DNA of 64,000 bases from an uncultured Woeseiaceae bacterium (GTDB lineage Bacteria; Pseudomonadota; Gammaproteobacteria; Steroidobacterales; Woeseiaceae), in NCBI GenBank assembly GCA_905480255.1, contig CAJQPR010000036.1, positions 1 to 64,000 on the forward strand, in the 5' to 3' direction. A program made the position numbers and the translations under genes. Every line of letters starts with the position of its first letter. The stretch's first letter is position 1. Below are positions 19,812-29,866 of this stretch, piece by piece. Below the pieces are notes generated by a model. The model was given only the letters and a program-made list of their open reading frames with translations, searched no databases and had not been told where the DNA came from.

Positions 19812-21484
19812 CAGGCATCGATTCTCTTGTATTTGATTCGATGCGGCCGGTCCGCTTCCGCGCCGAGCCGTTTCTTACGGTCTTCCTCGTACTCCGTATA
19901 ATTGCCTGAGAACCAGGTGACCTCGCTGTCTCCCTCGAACGCCAAAATATGCGTTGCGATGCGATCCAGGAACCATCGGTCATGTGAAATCACGACCGCC
20001 GATCCCGGAAATTCAAGCAGTGCCTGCTCAAGCGCGCGAAGGGTCTCAACATCAAGGTCGTTGGTTGGTTCATCAAGGAGCAGCACGTTGCCGCCCGTCT
20101 TCAACATCTTCGCAAGATGGACCCGATTCCTTTCGCCACCAGAGAGCAAGCCAATCTTCTTCTGCTGTTCGGTTCCGCGAAAGTTGAATCGACCGACGTA
20201 AGCCCGCGACGGCGTTTCGTACTTGCCGACAGTAATCAGGTCCTGGCCGTCGGAAATCTCTTCCCAGATAGTCTTCTTGTCGTCCAGGCTGTCACGTGAC
20301 TGATCGACGCTTGCGATCTGTACGCTCTTGCCAAGTCGAATCGATCCGGAATCTGCTTGCTCGGTTCCGGCAATCATCCGAAACAATGTCGTTTTACCGG
20401 CACCGTTTGGCCCGATGATTCCGGCAATACCGCCGGCGGGTAGCGAGAAGCTGAGTGACTCCATCAGGAGTTTGTCGCCGAAGCCCTTCTTCAGGTTCTC
20501 AACTTCAATGACGAGGTCGCCAAGTCGCGGCCCGGGTGGAATATAGATTTCATTAGTCTCATTGCGTTTCTGATAGCCGGGGGAAGAGATTTCCTCGAAC
20601 TGTCGAAGCCTGGCTTTGGATTTTGCCTGCCGGCCTTTCGGATTGGATCTGACCCATTCGAGTTCGGACTGCATCGCCTTCTGGCGCGCTTTTTCCGAGG
20701 ACTCTTCCTGTTTCAGACGACCCTCTTTCTGCTCCAGCCACGACGAGTAATTCCCTTCCCACGGAATACCATGTCCGCGGTCGAGTTCAAGAATCCAGCC
20801 CGCAACGTTATCCAGGAAATACCGATCATGGGTAACGGCAATTACCGTGCCTGGATACTCCTCGAGGAAGCGTTCCAGCCAGGCAACCGATTCCGCATCC
20901 AGGTGGTTGGTTGGTTCGTCGAGCAGCAGCATGTCCGGTTCCGACAGCAGCAGGCGACACAGTGCAACACGGCGTTTTTCGCCACCAGACAGCTTGCTGA
21001 CATCAGCATCCCACGGCGGAAGCCGCAATGCGTCGGCCGCCACATCCAGTTTTCTGTCCAGCTCCCAGCCGCCCGCGGAGTCGATCGAATCCTGCAATTT
21101 CCCCTGTTCTTCGAGCAGTGCGTTCATCTGGTCGTCGTCCATGGGTTCCGCAAAAGCCATGCTGATCTCGTTGAATCGATCGAGCAGAGCTTTGGTCTCG
21201 GCAACGCCTTCCTCGACATTGCCGCGAACGTCTTTGTCCGGGTCCAGTTCCGGCTCCTGGGGCAGATAGCCGATGTTGATTCCGGGCTGTGGCCTTGCTT
21301 CGCCGTCAAATTCCTTGTCGAGCCCGGCCATTATGCGCAAAAGCGTGGATTTTCCCGAGCCGTTGAGACCCAGCACACCGATCTTTGCGCCGGGATAAAA
21401 ACTTAGGGAAATGTCGCGAATGATGAATCTCTTGGGTGGCACGATCTTGGCCACCCGATTCATTGTGTATATGTATTGGGCCAT
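19811..21484 (-). CDS. ettA: Energy-dependent translational throttle protein EttA (ABC-F)
   Basis: Two ABC cassettes ([32 protein letters not shown]), [15 protein letters not shown], inter-domain linker, 557 aa. Confidence 0.94.
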   Translation of the reverse strand: MAQYIYTMNRVAKIVPPKRFIIRDISLSFYPGAKIGVLGLNGSGKSTLLRIMAGLDKEFDGEARPQPGINIGYLPQEPELDPDKDVRGNVEEGVAETKALLDRFNEISMAFAEPMDDDQMNALLEEQGKLQDSIDSAGGWELDRKLDVAADALRLPPWDADVSKLSGGEKRRVALCRLLLSEPDMLLLDEPTNHLDAESVAWLERFLEEYPGTVIAVTHDRYFLDNVAGWILELDRGHGIPWEGNYSSWLEQKEGRLKQEESSEKARQKAMQSELEWVRSNPKGRQAKSKARLRQFEEISSPGYQKRNETNEIYIPPGPRLGDLVIEVENLKKGFGDKLLMESLSFSLPAGGIAGIIGPNGAGKTTLFRMIAGTEQADSGSIRLGKSVQIASVDQSRDSLDDKKTIWEEISDGQDLITVGKYETPSRAYVGRFNFRGTEQQKKIGLLSGGERNRVHLAKMLKTGGNVLLLDEPTNDLDVETLRALEQALLEFPGSAVVISHDRWFLDRIATHILAFEGDSEVTWFSGNYTEYEEDRKKRLGAEADRPHRIKYKRIDA

Positions 21485-21578
21485 GCGTCAGTAGTTTAGG
21501 AAAATCAAGCGGGCATTATAGAGGGAAAATTCAGGTAAGCTCTGATTCTCTTTACGCCGGGCAGGGATCCGTTTCAAG

Positions 21579-22535
21579 GTGACCGAAAAAGAAAAAGGGT
21601 CGGTCTTTGTATACAAGGGTGAGGAGCTGGCTCGCTACGGGTTTGGTGATCACCATCCGTTCGGCCCGGACCGTCACGACGCCTTCCACCGGGAACTCGC
21701 TGAAGCCGATTTGGGGGACGCAGTACGTTATGCATCTCCACGCCACGCAACAGTTGACGAACTGGCGCTCTTTCACAGCCCCGACTACATCGATTTCGTC
21801 TCGAAAAAATCATCAGAAGGCAAAGGATTCCTGGATGGCGGCGACACGCCGGCGTTTCCTGGCGTTTTCGACATTGCCTCAGACGTAGTGGGGACGACAT
21901 TGGCTGCGGTGGATGCCGTCATGGAAGGCCAAGCAGAAAGGGCGTTTGTCCCGATAGCCGGACTGCATCATGCGGGCCGGGGGCACGCCGCGGGTTTCTG
22001 TGTGTTTAATGATTGTGGCGTTGCGGCAGAGTATTTGCGGAGCAAACACGGCCTCAAGAGGATCGCCTATGTTGATATAGACGCTCACCACGGCGATGGC
22101 GTGTTTTACGGATTCGAGGACGACCCCGATCTGATTTTTGCCGACATCCATGAAGACGGCCGCTACCTGTATCCCGGCACCGGCGCGGCGAATGAAACCG
22201 GGAAAGGGCGCGCGTCCGGCACAAAGCTGAACGTGCCTTTGCCGCCCGGTGCTGGCGATACTGAGTTCGACGATGTCTGGCCAAAAGTTCTGTCATACGT
22301 AGACGAGGCAAAACCCGAGTTCATCATCATGCAGTGTGGCGCCGACAGCCTGGACGGTGATCCAATTACGCACCTCCGATTTACCGAGAATACTCACGCC
22401 AGGGCGGCAACGGATTTGCGAAAACTTGCCGATAAACACTGCAATGGGCGAATGATCGGCACCGGTGGAGGTGGGTATAACCGGCAAAACCTTGCCCGTG
22501 CGTGGACCCGCGTGGTCCAGGCATTCGCAGAATGA
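21579..22535 (+). CDS. Histone deacetylase-family (AcuC/AphA-like) deacetylase
   Basis: GLHHAGRGHAAGFCVFND, YVDIDAHHGDGVFYGF, DIHEDGRYLYPGTG, GTGGGGYN. Confidence 0.88.
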   Translation: MTEKEKGSVFVYKGEELARYGFGDHHPFGPDRHDAFHRELAEADLGDAVRYASPRHATVDELALFHSPDYIDFVSKKSSEGKGFLDGGDTPAFPGVFDIASDVVGTTLAAVDAVMEGQAERAFVPIAGLHHAGRGHAAGFCVFNDCGVAAEYLRSKHGLKRIAYVDIDAHHGDGVFYGFEDDPDLIFADIHEDGRYLYPGTGAANETGKGRASGTKLNVPLPPGAGDTEFDDVWPKVLSYVDEAKPEFIIMQCGADSLDGDPITHLRFTENTHARAATDLRKLADKHCNGRMIGTGGGGYNRQNLARAWTRVVQAFAE

Positions 22536-22647
22536 ATGAGGGCGGGCAGGTCTGTATCAACCGTCCGCCGACCTCATGTACAATGCCGCCATTTTTGGGC
22601 CCCCCCTCATTCCCTGGCCCGGGAGCAATCCGGAGAGATCCTTCAGC

Positions 22648-23901
22648 ATGTTTGTCGAAACAACGTCGATCGAGAGCTTTGATAGTGAATTATTCCGCGC
22701 CATCGTTGACGAAGCGCGCCGCCAGGAAGAACACGTCGAACTGATCGCCTCGGAAAACTACGCGAGCCCGCGGGTCATGGAAGCTCAGGGTTCGGTTCTG
22801 ACAAACAAGTACGCAGAAGGATATCCGGGTAAGCGGTATTACGGCGGTTGTGAGTACGTTGATGTGGCTGAACAACTGGCCATAGATCGGGCGAAGAAAT
22901 TATTTGGCGCTGACTATGCGAACGTGCAGCCGCATTCCGGATCGCAGGCGAACGCTGCAGCCTTTTACGCATTGCTTGAACCGGGCGACCCGATCCTGGG
23001 CATGAGCCTTTCAGATGGTGGTCACCTTACGCACGGCTCTAAAGTGAATTTTTCCGGCAAACATTTTGATGCCGCTCAGTATGGCGTCGACTCAAAGACC
23101 GGCTATATCAACTATGACGAGGTTCAGGGGCTTGCAAACGAGCATAAGCCGAAGATGGTCATCGCCGGTTTTTCAGCCTATTCAAGAATAATCGACTGGC
23201 AGCGATTCCGCGATATTGCAGATTCTGTCGGTGCGTATCTAATGGTCGACATGGCGCATGTTGCCGGCCTGGTTGCCACAGGACACTACCCGAACCCTGT
23301 TCCTGTCGCAGACGTAGTGACAACCACGACACACAAGACGCTGCGAGGCCCGCGTGGTGGATTGATCCTGGCGCGCGAAAACGACGAGCTGACGAAGAAA
23401 TTCAATTCCCTGGTTTTTCCGGGTACACAGGGCGGCCCGCTGATGCATGTCATTGCCGCAAAGGCTGTGGCGTTCCTCGAGGCCATGAGCCCCGACTTCA
23501 AGGACTATCAGGGCAAGGTTGTTGAGAACGCCGGTGTAATGGCGAAGACGTTTGTCGAACGTGGCTACGACATTGTCTCCGGCGGCACCGAAAATCACCT
23601 GATGCTGCTGAGCTTTCTCGGCCGGGACATCACCGGAAAAGAAGCAGATGCCGCTCTTGGTCGCGCCAACATTACGGTGAACAAGAACACGGTACCGAAT
23701 GACACGCGATCGCCGTTTGTTACCAGTGGTCTTCGGCTGGGAACGCCCGCAATAACCACCCGCGGATTCGGCACGGATGAAACCCGCGAACTGACCAACT
23801 GGATATGCGACATTCTCGAGGACATCAGCGACGATGTCATGATTCAGCGCGTGCGAGGGCAGGTGCTCGAATTGTGCAAGCGTTTCCCTGTCTACTCCTG
23901 A
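22648..23901 (+). CDS. glyA: Serine hydroxymethyltransferase
   Basis: [62 protein letters not shown] 22648 preferred over upstream 22576. Confidence 0.96.
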   Translation: MFVETTSIESFDSELFRAIVDEARRQEEHVELIASENYASPRVMEAQGSVLTNKYAEGYPGKRYYGGCEYVDVAEQLAIDRAKKLFGADYANVQPHSGSQANAAAFYALLEPGDPILGMSLSDGGHLTHGSKVNFSGKHFDAAQYGVDSKTGYINYDEVQGLANEHKPKMVIAGFSAYSRIIDWQRFRDIADSVGAYLMVDMAHVAGLVATGHYPNPVPVADVVTTTTHKTLRGPRGGLILARENDELTKKFNSLVFPGTQGGPLMHVIAAKAVAFLEAMSPDFKDYQGKVVENAGVMAKTFVERGYDIVSGGTENHLMLLSFLGRDITGKEADAALGRANITVNKNTVPNDTRSPFVTSGLRLGTPAITTRGFGTDETRELTNWICDILEDISDDVMIQRVRGQVLELCKRFPVYS

Positions 23902-23950
23902 GAAGAACAAGAGTGCTATCCTGATTGCAAAGCCCGTTCGGTAGCATCCC

Positions 23951-24466
23951 ATGTACTGTCCTTTTTGTGCGCACGAAGAAACCAAGGTCATAGACTCGCG
24001 TCTTGCGGGCGAAGGCCGGCAGGTCAGGCGTCGCCGTCAGTGTCTGGACTGTAACGAACGGTTTACGACCTTTGAAAGCGCTGAACTGGTCATGCCGCGG
24101 TTGGTAAAGACCGACAGTAGTCGCCAGCCATTTGACGAATCCAAAATCAGAAACAGTATGGTCCGGGCGCTCGAGAAACGTCCCGTGTCAGCGGACGACT
24201 TTGAACAGGCGATCGGTCGCCTGATTCATAAGCTAAGAACAATGGGTGAGCGTGAAGTGCCTTCGCGCCTGATTGGCGAAATGGTGATGGAAGAGCTCCG
24301 TGAGCTCGACGAAGTCGCCTACGTCAGGTTTGCATCCGTTTATCGCAGTTTTCAGGATGTCACTGAATTTCAGGATGAAATCAAGCGGCTGCAGGAAATC
24401 TCGGATGCCGGTGCTGCGCGAGAACAAATGTCTCTGCTGCCAGACCTGTTTGGCAAGAAAAAGTAA
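23951..24466 (+). CDS. nrdR: Transcriptional repressor NrdR
   Basis: [42 protein letters not shown] zinc ribbon plus ATP-cone. Confidence 0.96.
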   Translation: MYCPFCAHEETKVIDSRLAGEGRQVRRRRQCLDCNERFTTFESAELVMPRLVKTDSSRQPFDESKIRNSMVRALEKRPVSADDFEQAIGRLIHKLRTMGEREVPSRLIGEMVMEELRELDEVAYVRFASVYRSFQDVTEFQDEIKRLQEISDAGAAREQMSLLPDLFGKKK

Positions 24467-24468
24467 CG

Positions 24469-25569
24469 ATGTCGGAATTCACTTCGACAGATTCCGAGAT
24501 GATGATGCGTGCGCTGACCCTGGCGGGCCGCGGAATGTTCAGCGCACATCCTAATCCGCGGGTTGGATGCGTCCTGGCAAGGGACGGTGAGATCGTTGGC
24601 GAAGGCTGGCATCAGAAGACCGGAGAAGCGCATGCGGAAATCAACGCACTGGCCGATGCAGGCAATGCGGCTGAAGGCAGCATTGCGTACGTTACGCTTG
24701 AACCATGTTCCCATCACGGCAAAACTCCGCCCTGTGCGGATGCGCTCGTGCAAGCTGGCGTCAAGGAAGTATTTGTTGCGATGGAGGATCCAAACACACT
24801 GGTTTCGGGCGACGGGCTCAAGGCTCTTCGCGCTGCAGATATCAAAGTGCATACCGGTCTCATGCAGGATGCAGCAATCGCCCTTAATGAAGGATTCGTG
24901 TCGCGAATGTCCAGGGGCGTCCCGCATGTGCGATTGAAAATCGCGGCCAGCCTGGACGGCGCGACGGCAATGAAGACCGGCGAAAGCAAATGGATAACCG
25001 GCGAGGAGTCGCGGCGCGATGTTCAAAGGCTGCGTGCTTCCTCCGGCGCGATCCTTACCGGGGTTGAAACCGTGTTGCAGGATGATCCGTCCCTCACGGT
25101 CCGCGGCGAATTCACGACGGATATCGTTGCCCAGCCGCTGCGGGTTGTACTGGATTCGAGCCTGCGCACCCCGACATCGGCAAAGATGCTGGAGTTGCCT
25201 GGCACTACGATCATTTATTGCGTTGACGACAGAAATCGCGAGGCACTGGAACAGGCCGGGGCGACGGTAAAAGCTGTCAAAGGGAAGGACGGCCGTCCGG
25301 ATCTCGACGAAATCCTCGGAAATCTCGCGGAACTCGGGGTTAATGATGTGCTGGTTGAAGCCGGGCCTACGCTCGCGGGCGCATTTCTTATGGAGAAGCG
25401 GGTCGATGAACTTGTTATTTATCAGGCGCCCCATATCATGGGTAGCGAAACCCGTGGCATGGTGAAAACGCCATCCTGGCTAAATCTGGATCAGCGGTTT
25501 GAGCTGGAGATCACGGAGGCCTCAATAATCGGTCGCGACATGGTCGTGACGGCGAGGCCGGCAAAATAA
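24469..25569 (+). CDS. ribD: Bifunctional riboflavin deaminase/reductase
   Basis: HPNPRVGCVLARDG, GEAHAEINAL, LEPCSHHGKTPPCADAL; C-terminal reductase domain. Confidence 0.95.
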   Translation: MSEFTSTDSEMMMRALTLAGRGMFSAHPNPRVGCVLARDGEIVGEGWHQKTGEAHAEINALADAGNAAEGSIAYVTLEPCSHHGKTPPCADALVQAGVKEVFVAMEDPNTLVSGDGLKALRAADIKVHTGLMQDAAIALNEGFVSRMSRGVPHVRLKIAASLDGATAMKTGESKWITGEESRRDVQRLRASSGAILTGVETVLQDDPSLTVRGEFTTDIVAQPLRVVLDSSLRTPTSAKMLELPGTTIIYCVDDRNREALEQAGATVKAVKGKDGRPDLDEILGNLAELGVNDVLVEAGPTLAGAFLMEKRVDELVIYQAPHIMGSETRGMVKTPSWLNLDQRFELEITEASIIGRDMVVTARPAK

Positions 25570-25573
25570 AAAT

Positions 25574-26215
25574 ATGTTTACCGGAATCATCAAAGCAAAA
25601 GGCAAAATCAGCCGAATGGAACGTCGGGGCGGGGACTTGCGCCTCACGGTAACGTCTCCCGATCTGCCATGGCATGAATTCGATGTGGGCGAGAGCATCT
25701 CGGTTAACGGTGTGTGCCTGACCGCGGTGAGTCTCGATGACGACGGGTTCGTAACAGACGTATCGCTGGAGACACTTGACGTTACTGCGTTAAGTGCTCT
25801 GGTGGAAGGCATGGTAGTTAATCTTGAGCCTGCGATCAGTTTGGGTGAGCGTCTCGGCGGCCACCTGGTAAGTGGTCATGTCGACTGTATAGGCACCGTA
25901 AATGCCCGCAAGTCGGATGCCCGTTCGATCAGGTTCGTTTTTGCAGTGCCTGGTGAATACCGGCGTTACATCGCTAAAAAGGGTTCAGTCTGCATAGATG
26001 GGGTCAGCCTTACCGTCAATGAGGTATCTGCTGATACATTTAGCGTTAATATCATTCCGCACACCGCTGAAGTGACGATTATTGGCGGTTACAAAACAGG
26101 TACCAAAGTGAACATCGAAGTTGACCTGGTCGCGCGCTATCTCGAGCGACTCCTGACAAGCGACGATGACAAAGGTATTACGAAAGATTTCCTGCGAGCA
26201 CATGGTTATGGCTGA
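25574..26215 (+). CDS. ribE: Riboflavin synthase alpha chain
   Basis: MFTGII...SVNGVCLTAV and internally repeated SVCIDGVSLTVNEV. Confidence 0.95.
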   Translation: MFTGIIKAKGKISRMERRGGDLRLTVTSPDLPWHEFDVGESISVNGVCLTAVSLDDDGFVTDVSLETLDVTALSALVEGMVVNLEPAISLGERLGGHLVSGHVDCIGTVNARKSDARSIRFVFAVPGEYRRYIAKKGSVCIDGVSLTVNEVSADTFSVNIIPHTAEVTIIGGYKTGTKVNIEVDLVARYLERLLTSDDDKGITKDFLRAHGYG

Positions 26216-27353
26216 AAAAACAACAATACATCCGAGCGCCGCTGGCGCCTCCTTCAGTGATATCGAGGACATCATCGCCGATATTCGTGAAGGCAAGATG
26301 GTCATCATGGTTGACGACGAGAATCGCGAGAACGAAGGCGATCTGCTGATGGCCGCCGAACGGGTACGACCGGAAGATATTAACTACATGGCCCGCTATG
26401 GCCGTGGTCTGATCTGCCTGACAATTACGCGTGAACGATGTGGCCAGCTGCGCTTGCCACTCATGGTCGCGGATACGGATCAGAGCCACTCGACAAACTT
26501 TACGATTTCAATCGAAGCCGCTGAGGGCATTACGACAGGCATTTCCGCACATGACCGTGCGAAGACCGTGCAGATCGCTGTGTCGGCGGACGCCAGGCCC
26601 GAGCATCTAAGCCAGCCAGGGCATATCTTTCCTGTTATGGCGCAACCAGGCGGAGTGTTGACGAGGGCGGGCCACACCGAAGCCGGCTGCGACCTTGCAC
26701 GGTTGGCTGGTCTCGAGCCGGCGGCAACCATTGTCGAAATCCTGAACGAAGACGGCAGCATGGCGCGGCGTCCGGATCTCGAGCGCTTTTCACGAGAGCA
26801 CGGAATCAGGATTGGCACAATCGCAGATCTCATCGCCTATCGACTTGAAAAAGAGCGCAATGTTGAGCGTATTGCAGAGCAGAAAGTGCAGACTGCGCAT
26901 GGCGAATTCACGATGCTTTGTTACGACGATCACGTGAATCAGAGTGTGCACATAGCAATGGTGAAGGGTGATCCTGCGGAGGCGGACGATCCGCTGGTCC
27001 GTGTTCATATTCAGGATACGCTTGGCGACACCCTGGGCATTCAAAGCCCAGGTCTCGGCTGGCCCATAAGCAGCGCGATCGAGCGAATTGCGAAAGAGGA
27101 GTCAGGAGTCATTGTTGTGCTGCGTGAGCAGGAATCTTCACGCGACCTCATGGAAACCGTTGAAGCCCTTTCCCGGCAGGACGATGATCTGCGAAACCGA
27201 CGAACCGGCGATTCTGTGTTGCGAACCTACGGTGTAGGCGCACAGATTCTCCGCGACCTGGGTATCAAAAAAATGCGGGTACTTTCAGCGCCGAAACAGA
27301 TGTATGGTATCTCCGGCTTCGAGCTTGAAGTAACGGAATATGTTGAAGATTGA
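26202..27353 (+). CDS. ribBA: DHBP synthase fused to a degenerate GTP cyclohydrolase II-like domain (RibBX-type)
   Basis: RibB: MVDDENRENEGDLLMAAE, HTEAGCDLARLAG. The C-terminal half is RibA-like (ESGVIVVLREQESSRDLMETVEAL) but the zinc CX10CXC motif is absent. Confidence 0.92.
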   Translation: MVMAEKTTIHPSAAGASFSDIEDIIADIREGKMVIMVDDENRENEGDLLMAAERVRPEDINYMARYGRGLICLTITRERCGQLRLPLMVADTDQSHSTNFTISIEAAEGITTGISAHDRAKTVQIAVSADARPEHLSQPGHIFPVMAQPGGVLTRAGHTEAGCDLARLAGLEPAATIVEILNEDGSMARRPDLERFSREHGIRIGTIADLIAYRLEKERNVERIAEQKVQTAHGEFTMLCYDDHVNQSVHIAMVKGDPAEADDPLVRVHIQDTLGDTLGIQSPGLGWPISSAIERIAKEESGVIVVLREQESSRDLMETVEALSRQDDDLRNRRTGDSVLRTYGVGAQILRDLGIKKMRVLSAPKQMYGISGFELEVTEYVED

Positions 27354-27826
27354 TGGACAAGATTAATACGATTGAAGGCGACTTCATTGCGCGTGATATG
27401 CGCGTGACGATTGTTGCGGCCCGTTTCAATGAACTCATCGTTGAGTCGCTGATAAAAGGCGCAATTCGTTGTCTGCGCCAGCATGGCGCTATGGATTCGG
27501 CCATCGAGTTAGTTCGTGTGCCGGGCGCCTACGAAATGCCGCTTGCCGTTGAAAAAATTGCAGCTGCCCGCCGCGCTGACGGAATTATCGCAATCGGTGC
27601 AGTCATTCGCGGCGGTACGCCGCATTTCGACTACGTTGCCGGGGAGTGTATGCGGGGCATAGCCGCATCCGGCCGGCTGCACGGCGTGCCCATCGGCATG
27701 GGTGTATTGACGACGGACACCATCGAGCAGGCCATTGAGCGTGCAGGCACCAAGGCAGGCAACAAAGGTGAGGAAGCGGCGCTAGCCATGATCGAGATGG
27801 TGAATCTTCTGAGGCAGCTGGATTGA
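27353..27826 (+). CDS. ribH: 6,7-dimethyl-8-ribityllumazine synthase
   Basis: VAARFNELIVESL, VRVPGAYEMPLAVEKIA, AIGAVIRGGTPHFDYVAGE, PIGMGVLTTDTIEQA. Confidence 0.95.
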   Translation: MDKINTIEGDFIARDMRVTIVAARFNELIVESLIKGAIRCLRQHGAMDSAIELVRVPGAYEMPLAVEKIAAARRADGIIAIGAVIRGGTPHFDYVAGECMRGIAASGRLHGVPIGMGVLTTDTIEQAIERAGTKAGNKGEEAALAMIEMVNLLRQLD

Positions 27827-27869
27827 CGCTGACCCAGGCGGGACCATACCGCGTTGAAAGCGGTCTCAG

Positions 27870-27912
27870 AGTGCTCGTGTACTGTCGTGTACACTCCGTT
27901 TCTTCGAGCACT
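27870..27912. other. Nested inverted repeats, candidate structured leader upstream of nusB
   Basis: Outer arms AGTGCTCG (27870-27877) and CGAGCACT (27905-27912). Inner arms GTGTAC (27877-27882) and GTACAC (27889-27894). Confidence 0.5.
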
Positions 27913-27974
27913 TTCGCCTTGTCTGATCCGCGCCCGACCCGCCGTCGGCAACGTGGCTCCGTTCAGGTACAAAA

Positions 27975-28397
27975 ATGACCAAACAGGACAAACAAGGCGG
28001 TCGCAGCCGCGCGCGTGAACTGATCGTGCAAACGCTCTATCAGAAACAGATTACCGGCCACGATGTTGTTGAGCTCCTGCGTCAGTTTCATGACCGTCCG
28101 GACTACAAGCGGGTCGACAAGAAGTACTACGATGAGGCGCTCAAAGAGATTTGCGAGAATCGCGAATCCATTGAGGAAATCATCGATGAACTGGCGGATC
28201 GTCCGATCGCGCAACTTGATCCGGTTGAGCGCGGCATTTTGTTGCTTGGGTTCTATGAGTTGCAGTCAAAACCGGACGTGCCATACAAAGTTGTTATCAA
28301 CGAGTCTGTGAATCTCGCAAAGCGATTTGGTGCGGTTGACGGGCACAAATACATCAACGCGCTGCTCGATCGAGCGGCTGAGAAACTACGTCCCTGA
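27975..28397 (+). CDS. nusB: Transcription antitermination factor NusB
   Basis: RARELIVQTLYQKQITG...VINESVNLAKRFGAVDGHKYINALLDRAAEKLR. Confidence 0.95.
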   Translation: MTKQDKQGGRSRARELIVQTLYQKQITGHDVVELLRQFHDRPDYKRVDKKYYDEALKEICENRESIEEIIDELADRPIAQLDPVERGILLLGFYELQSKPDVPYKVVINESVNLAKRFGAVDGHKYINALLDRAAEKLRP

Positions 28398-28411
28398 CGT
28401 AAGGCCTGGCT

Positions 28412-29359
28412 ATGGACGAATTCGAGATCATTCGTCGTCTCTTTACGCCGGACAAAACAAGTGACAGCGTCATTATCGGCGTCGGCGATGACGGGGCCAT
28501 ATTACGTCCGGATGCGGGGCGTGACCTGGTTGCGGTTGTCGACACAATGGTTTCTGGCGTGCATTTTCCGGAAGACCTGAATCCGGCAGATATTGGTTTC
28601 CGTGCAGTTGCCGTCAACGTGTCCGATATTGCTGCGATGGGTGGCAGGCCTCGTTGGATGACGTTGGCACTAACGCTGGACAACGCCGACCAGGACTGGC
28701 TGGAAGAATTGTCTTCCGGAATTGCTTCTGCAGCGAGTGCTTTTGGCGTTGAACTGGTTGGCGGAGACATTACCCGCGGCAGCGAATTTGTAATTTCTGT
28801 ACAAATAACCGGCGATGTCGAACCCAGTCTCGTCATGACCCGGCGCGGCGCAAGTCCGGGCGATAGCATTTATGTCAGCGGTTCGCCTGGCGACGCTGCT
28901 TTGGGATTGTCACTCATACAAAGCGGCGATACTCAATTGGCCGGGTCCGAGTACCTGATTGGCCGCTTCAATCGCCCGGATGCGCGGCTCCAGCTCGGTC
29001 AGGCAATTGCGCCTGTCGCAAGCGCGGCAATCGATCTGTCTGACGGTTTGTATGCGGACCTTGGCAAGTTGCTCGCCGCAAGCGGCGTAGCAGGAGTGAT
29101 TGAACTAAATGACATTCCACTATCGGACGCTTTGCTGCGCGCTGTCGACAGAACTGACGCCTTGCGCTATGCGCTCGGTGGCGGAGATGACTATGAGCTG
29201 TGCATCACCGCGAGTGGTGCTTCTGTCATCGGAATCGGCGAGCACCTGAAGACTCCGGTTACAAAGATAGGACGTGTCCTGGAAGGGCAGGGCTTATCGT
29301 GTACGCTGGGCGGTGAGGCGTATGATTATCGCGATGATGGCTACAGGCATTTTCATTGA
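28412..29359 (+). CDS. thiL: Thiamine-monophosphate kinase
   Basis: MDEFEIIRRLF, IIGVGDDGAI, DTMVSGVHFP, VNVSDIAAMGGRP, VGGDITRG. Confidence 0.95.
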   Translation: MDEFEIIRRLFTPDKTSDSVIIGVGDDGAILRPDAGRDLVAVVDTMVSGVHFPEDLNPADIGFRAVAVNVSDIAAMGGRPRWMTLALTLDNADQDWLEELSSGIASAASAFGVELVGGDITRGSEFVISVQITGDVEPSLVMTRRGASPGDSIYVSGSPGDAALGLSLIQSGDTQLAGSEYLIGRFNRPDARLQLGQAIAPVASAAIDLSDGLYADLGKLLAASGVAGVIELNDIPLSDALLRAVDRTDALRYALGGGDDYELCITASGASVIGIGEHLKTPVTKIGRVLEGQGLSCTLGGEAYDYRDDGYRHFH

Positions 29360-29850
29360 ATGATTCGACCAACAATCCGGTTACCGCACGCAGGATTCTG
29401 ACGGATCCGGTGCACCTGCTGGCGTTCGGTTTTGGTACCGGTCTGGCACCAAAGGCGCCCGGCACAGTGGGGTCGCTTCCCGGAGTGCTGCTCGCCTGGC
29501 TGACTTTGCCGCTCGCATTCGAGTGGCGAATCATGATTGCCGCCGGCCTTATCGCCGCCGGAATCTGGATCTGTGGTGAAAGCGCCAGGCGTATAGGTGT
29601 TCACGACCATCCAGGCATTGTCTGGGACGAGATCGCCGGCATGTACGTGACGTTGTTGGTCGCTCCGCCCCAGATAGCGCTGTGGGCCTTGGCATTCGGG
29701 CTATTCAGGTTGTTCGACATCTGGAAGCCATGGCCGATTCGGGACCTGGATCACAGACTGGCCGGAGGCACGGGAATTATGCTGGATGACCTGGTTGCCG
29801 CCCTGTACGCCGCAGTTTTACTGGCTTTTTGGGGGCACTTTATAGGCTAG
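29356..29850 (+). CDS. pgpA: Phosphatidylglycerophosphatase A
   Basis: LLAFGFGTGLAPKAPGTVGSL, VWDEIAGMYVTL, FRLFDIWKPWPI. TTG start overlaps thiL by 4 bp. Confidence 0.93.
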   Translation: MNDSTNNPVTARRILTDPVHLLAFGFGTGLAPKAPGTVGSLPGVLLAWLTLPLAFEWRIMIAAGLIAAGIWICGESARRIGVHDHPGIVWDEIAGMYVTLLVAPPQIALWALAFGLFRLFDIWKPWPIRDLDHRLAGGTGIMLDDLVAALYAAVLLAFWGHFIG

Positions 29851-29866
29851 AGAGAAGCGAAAAAAA

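Noticed and set aside
22536-22647. Glycine or THF riboswitch upstream of glyA
   Set aside because: Only about 110 bp with a short imperfect GC hairpin and a plausible TACAAT -10 box; no recognisable aptamer core.
24370-25434. 354-aa minus-strand ORF
   Set aside because: Shadow of ribD on the opposite strand; composition typical of an antisense frame and no motif.
24466-25574. FMN riboswitch upstream of riboflavin genes
   Set aside because: The nrdR-ribD and ribD-ribE gaps are only 2-4 bp, leaving no room for an RFN element.
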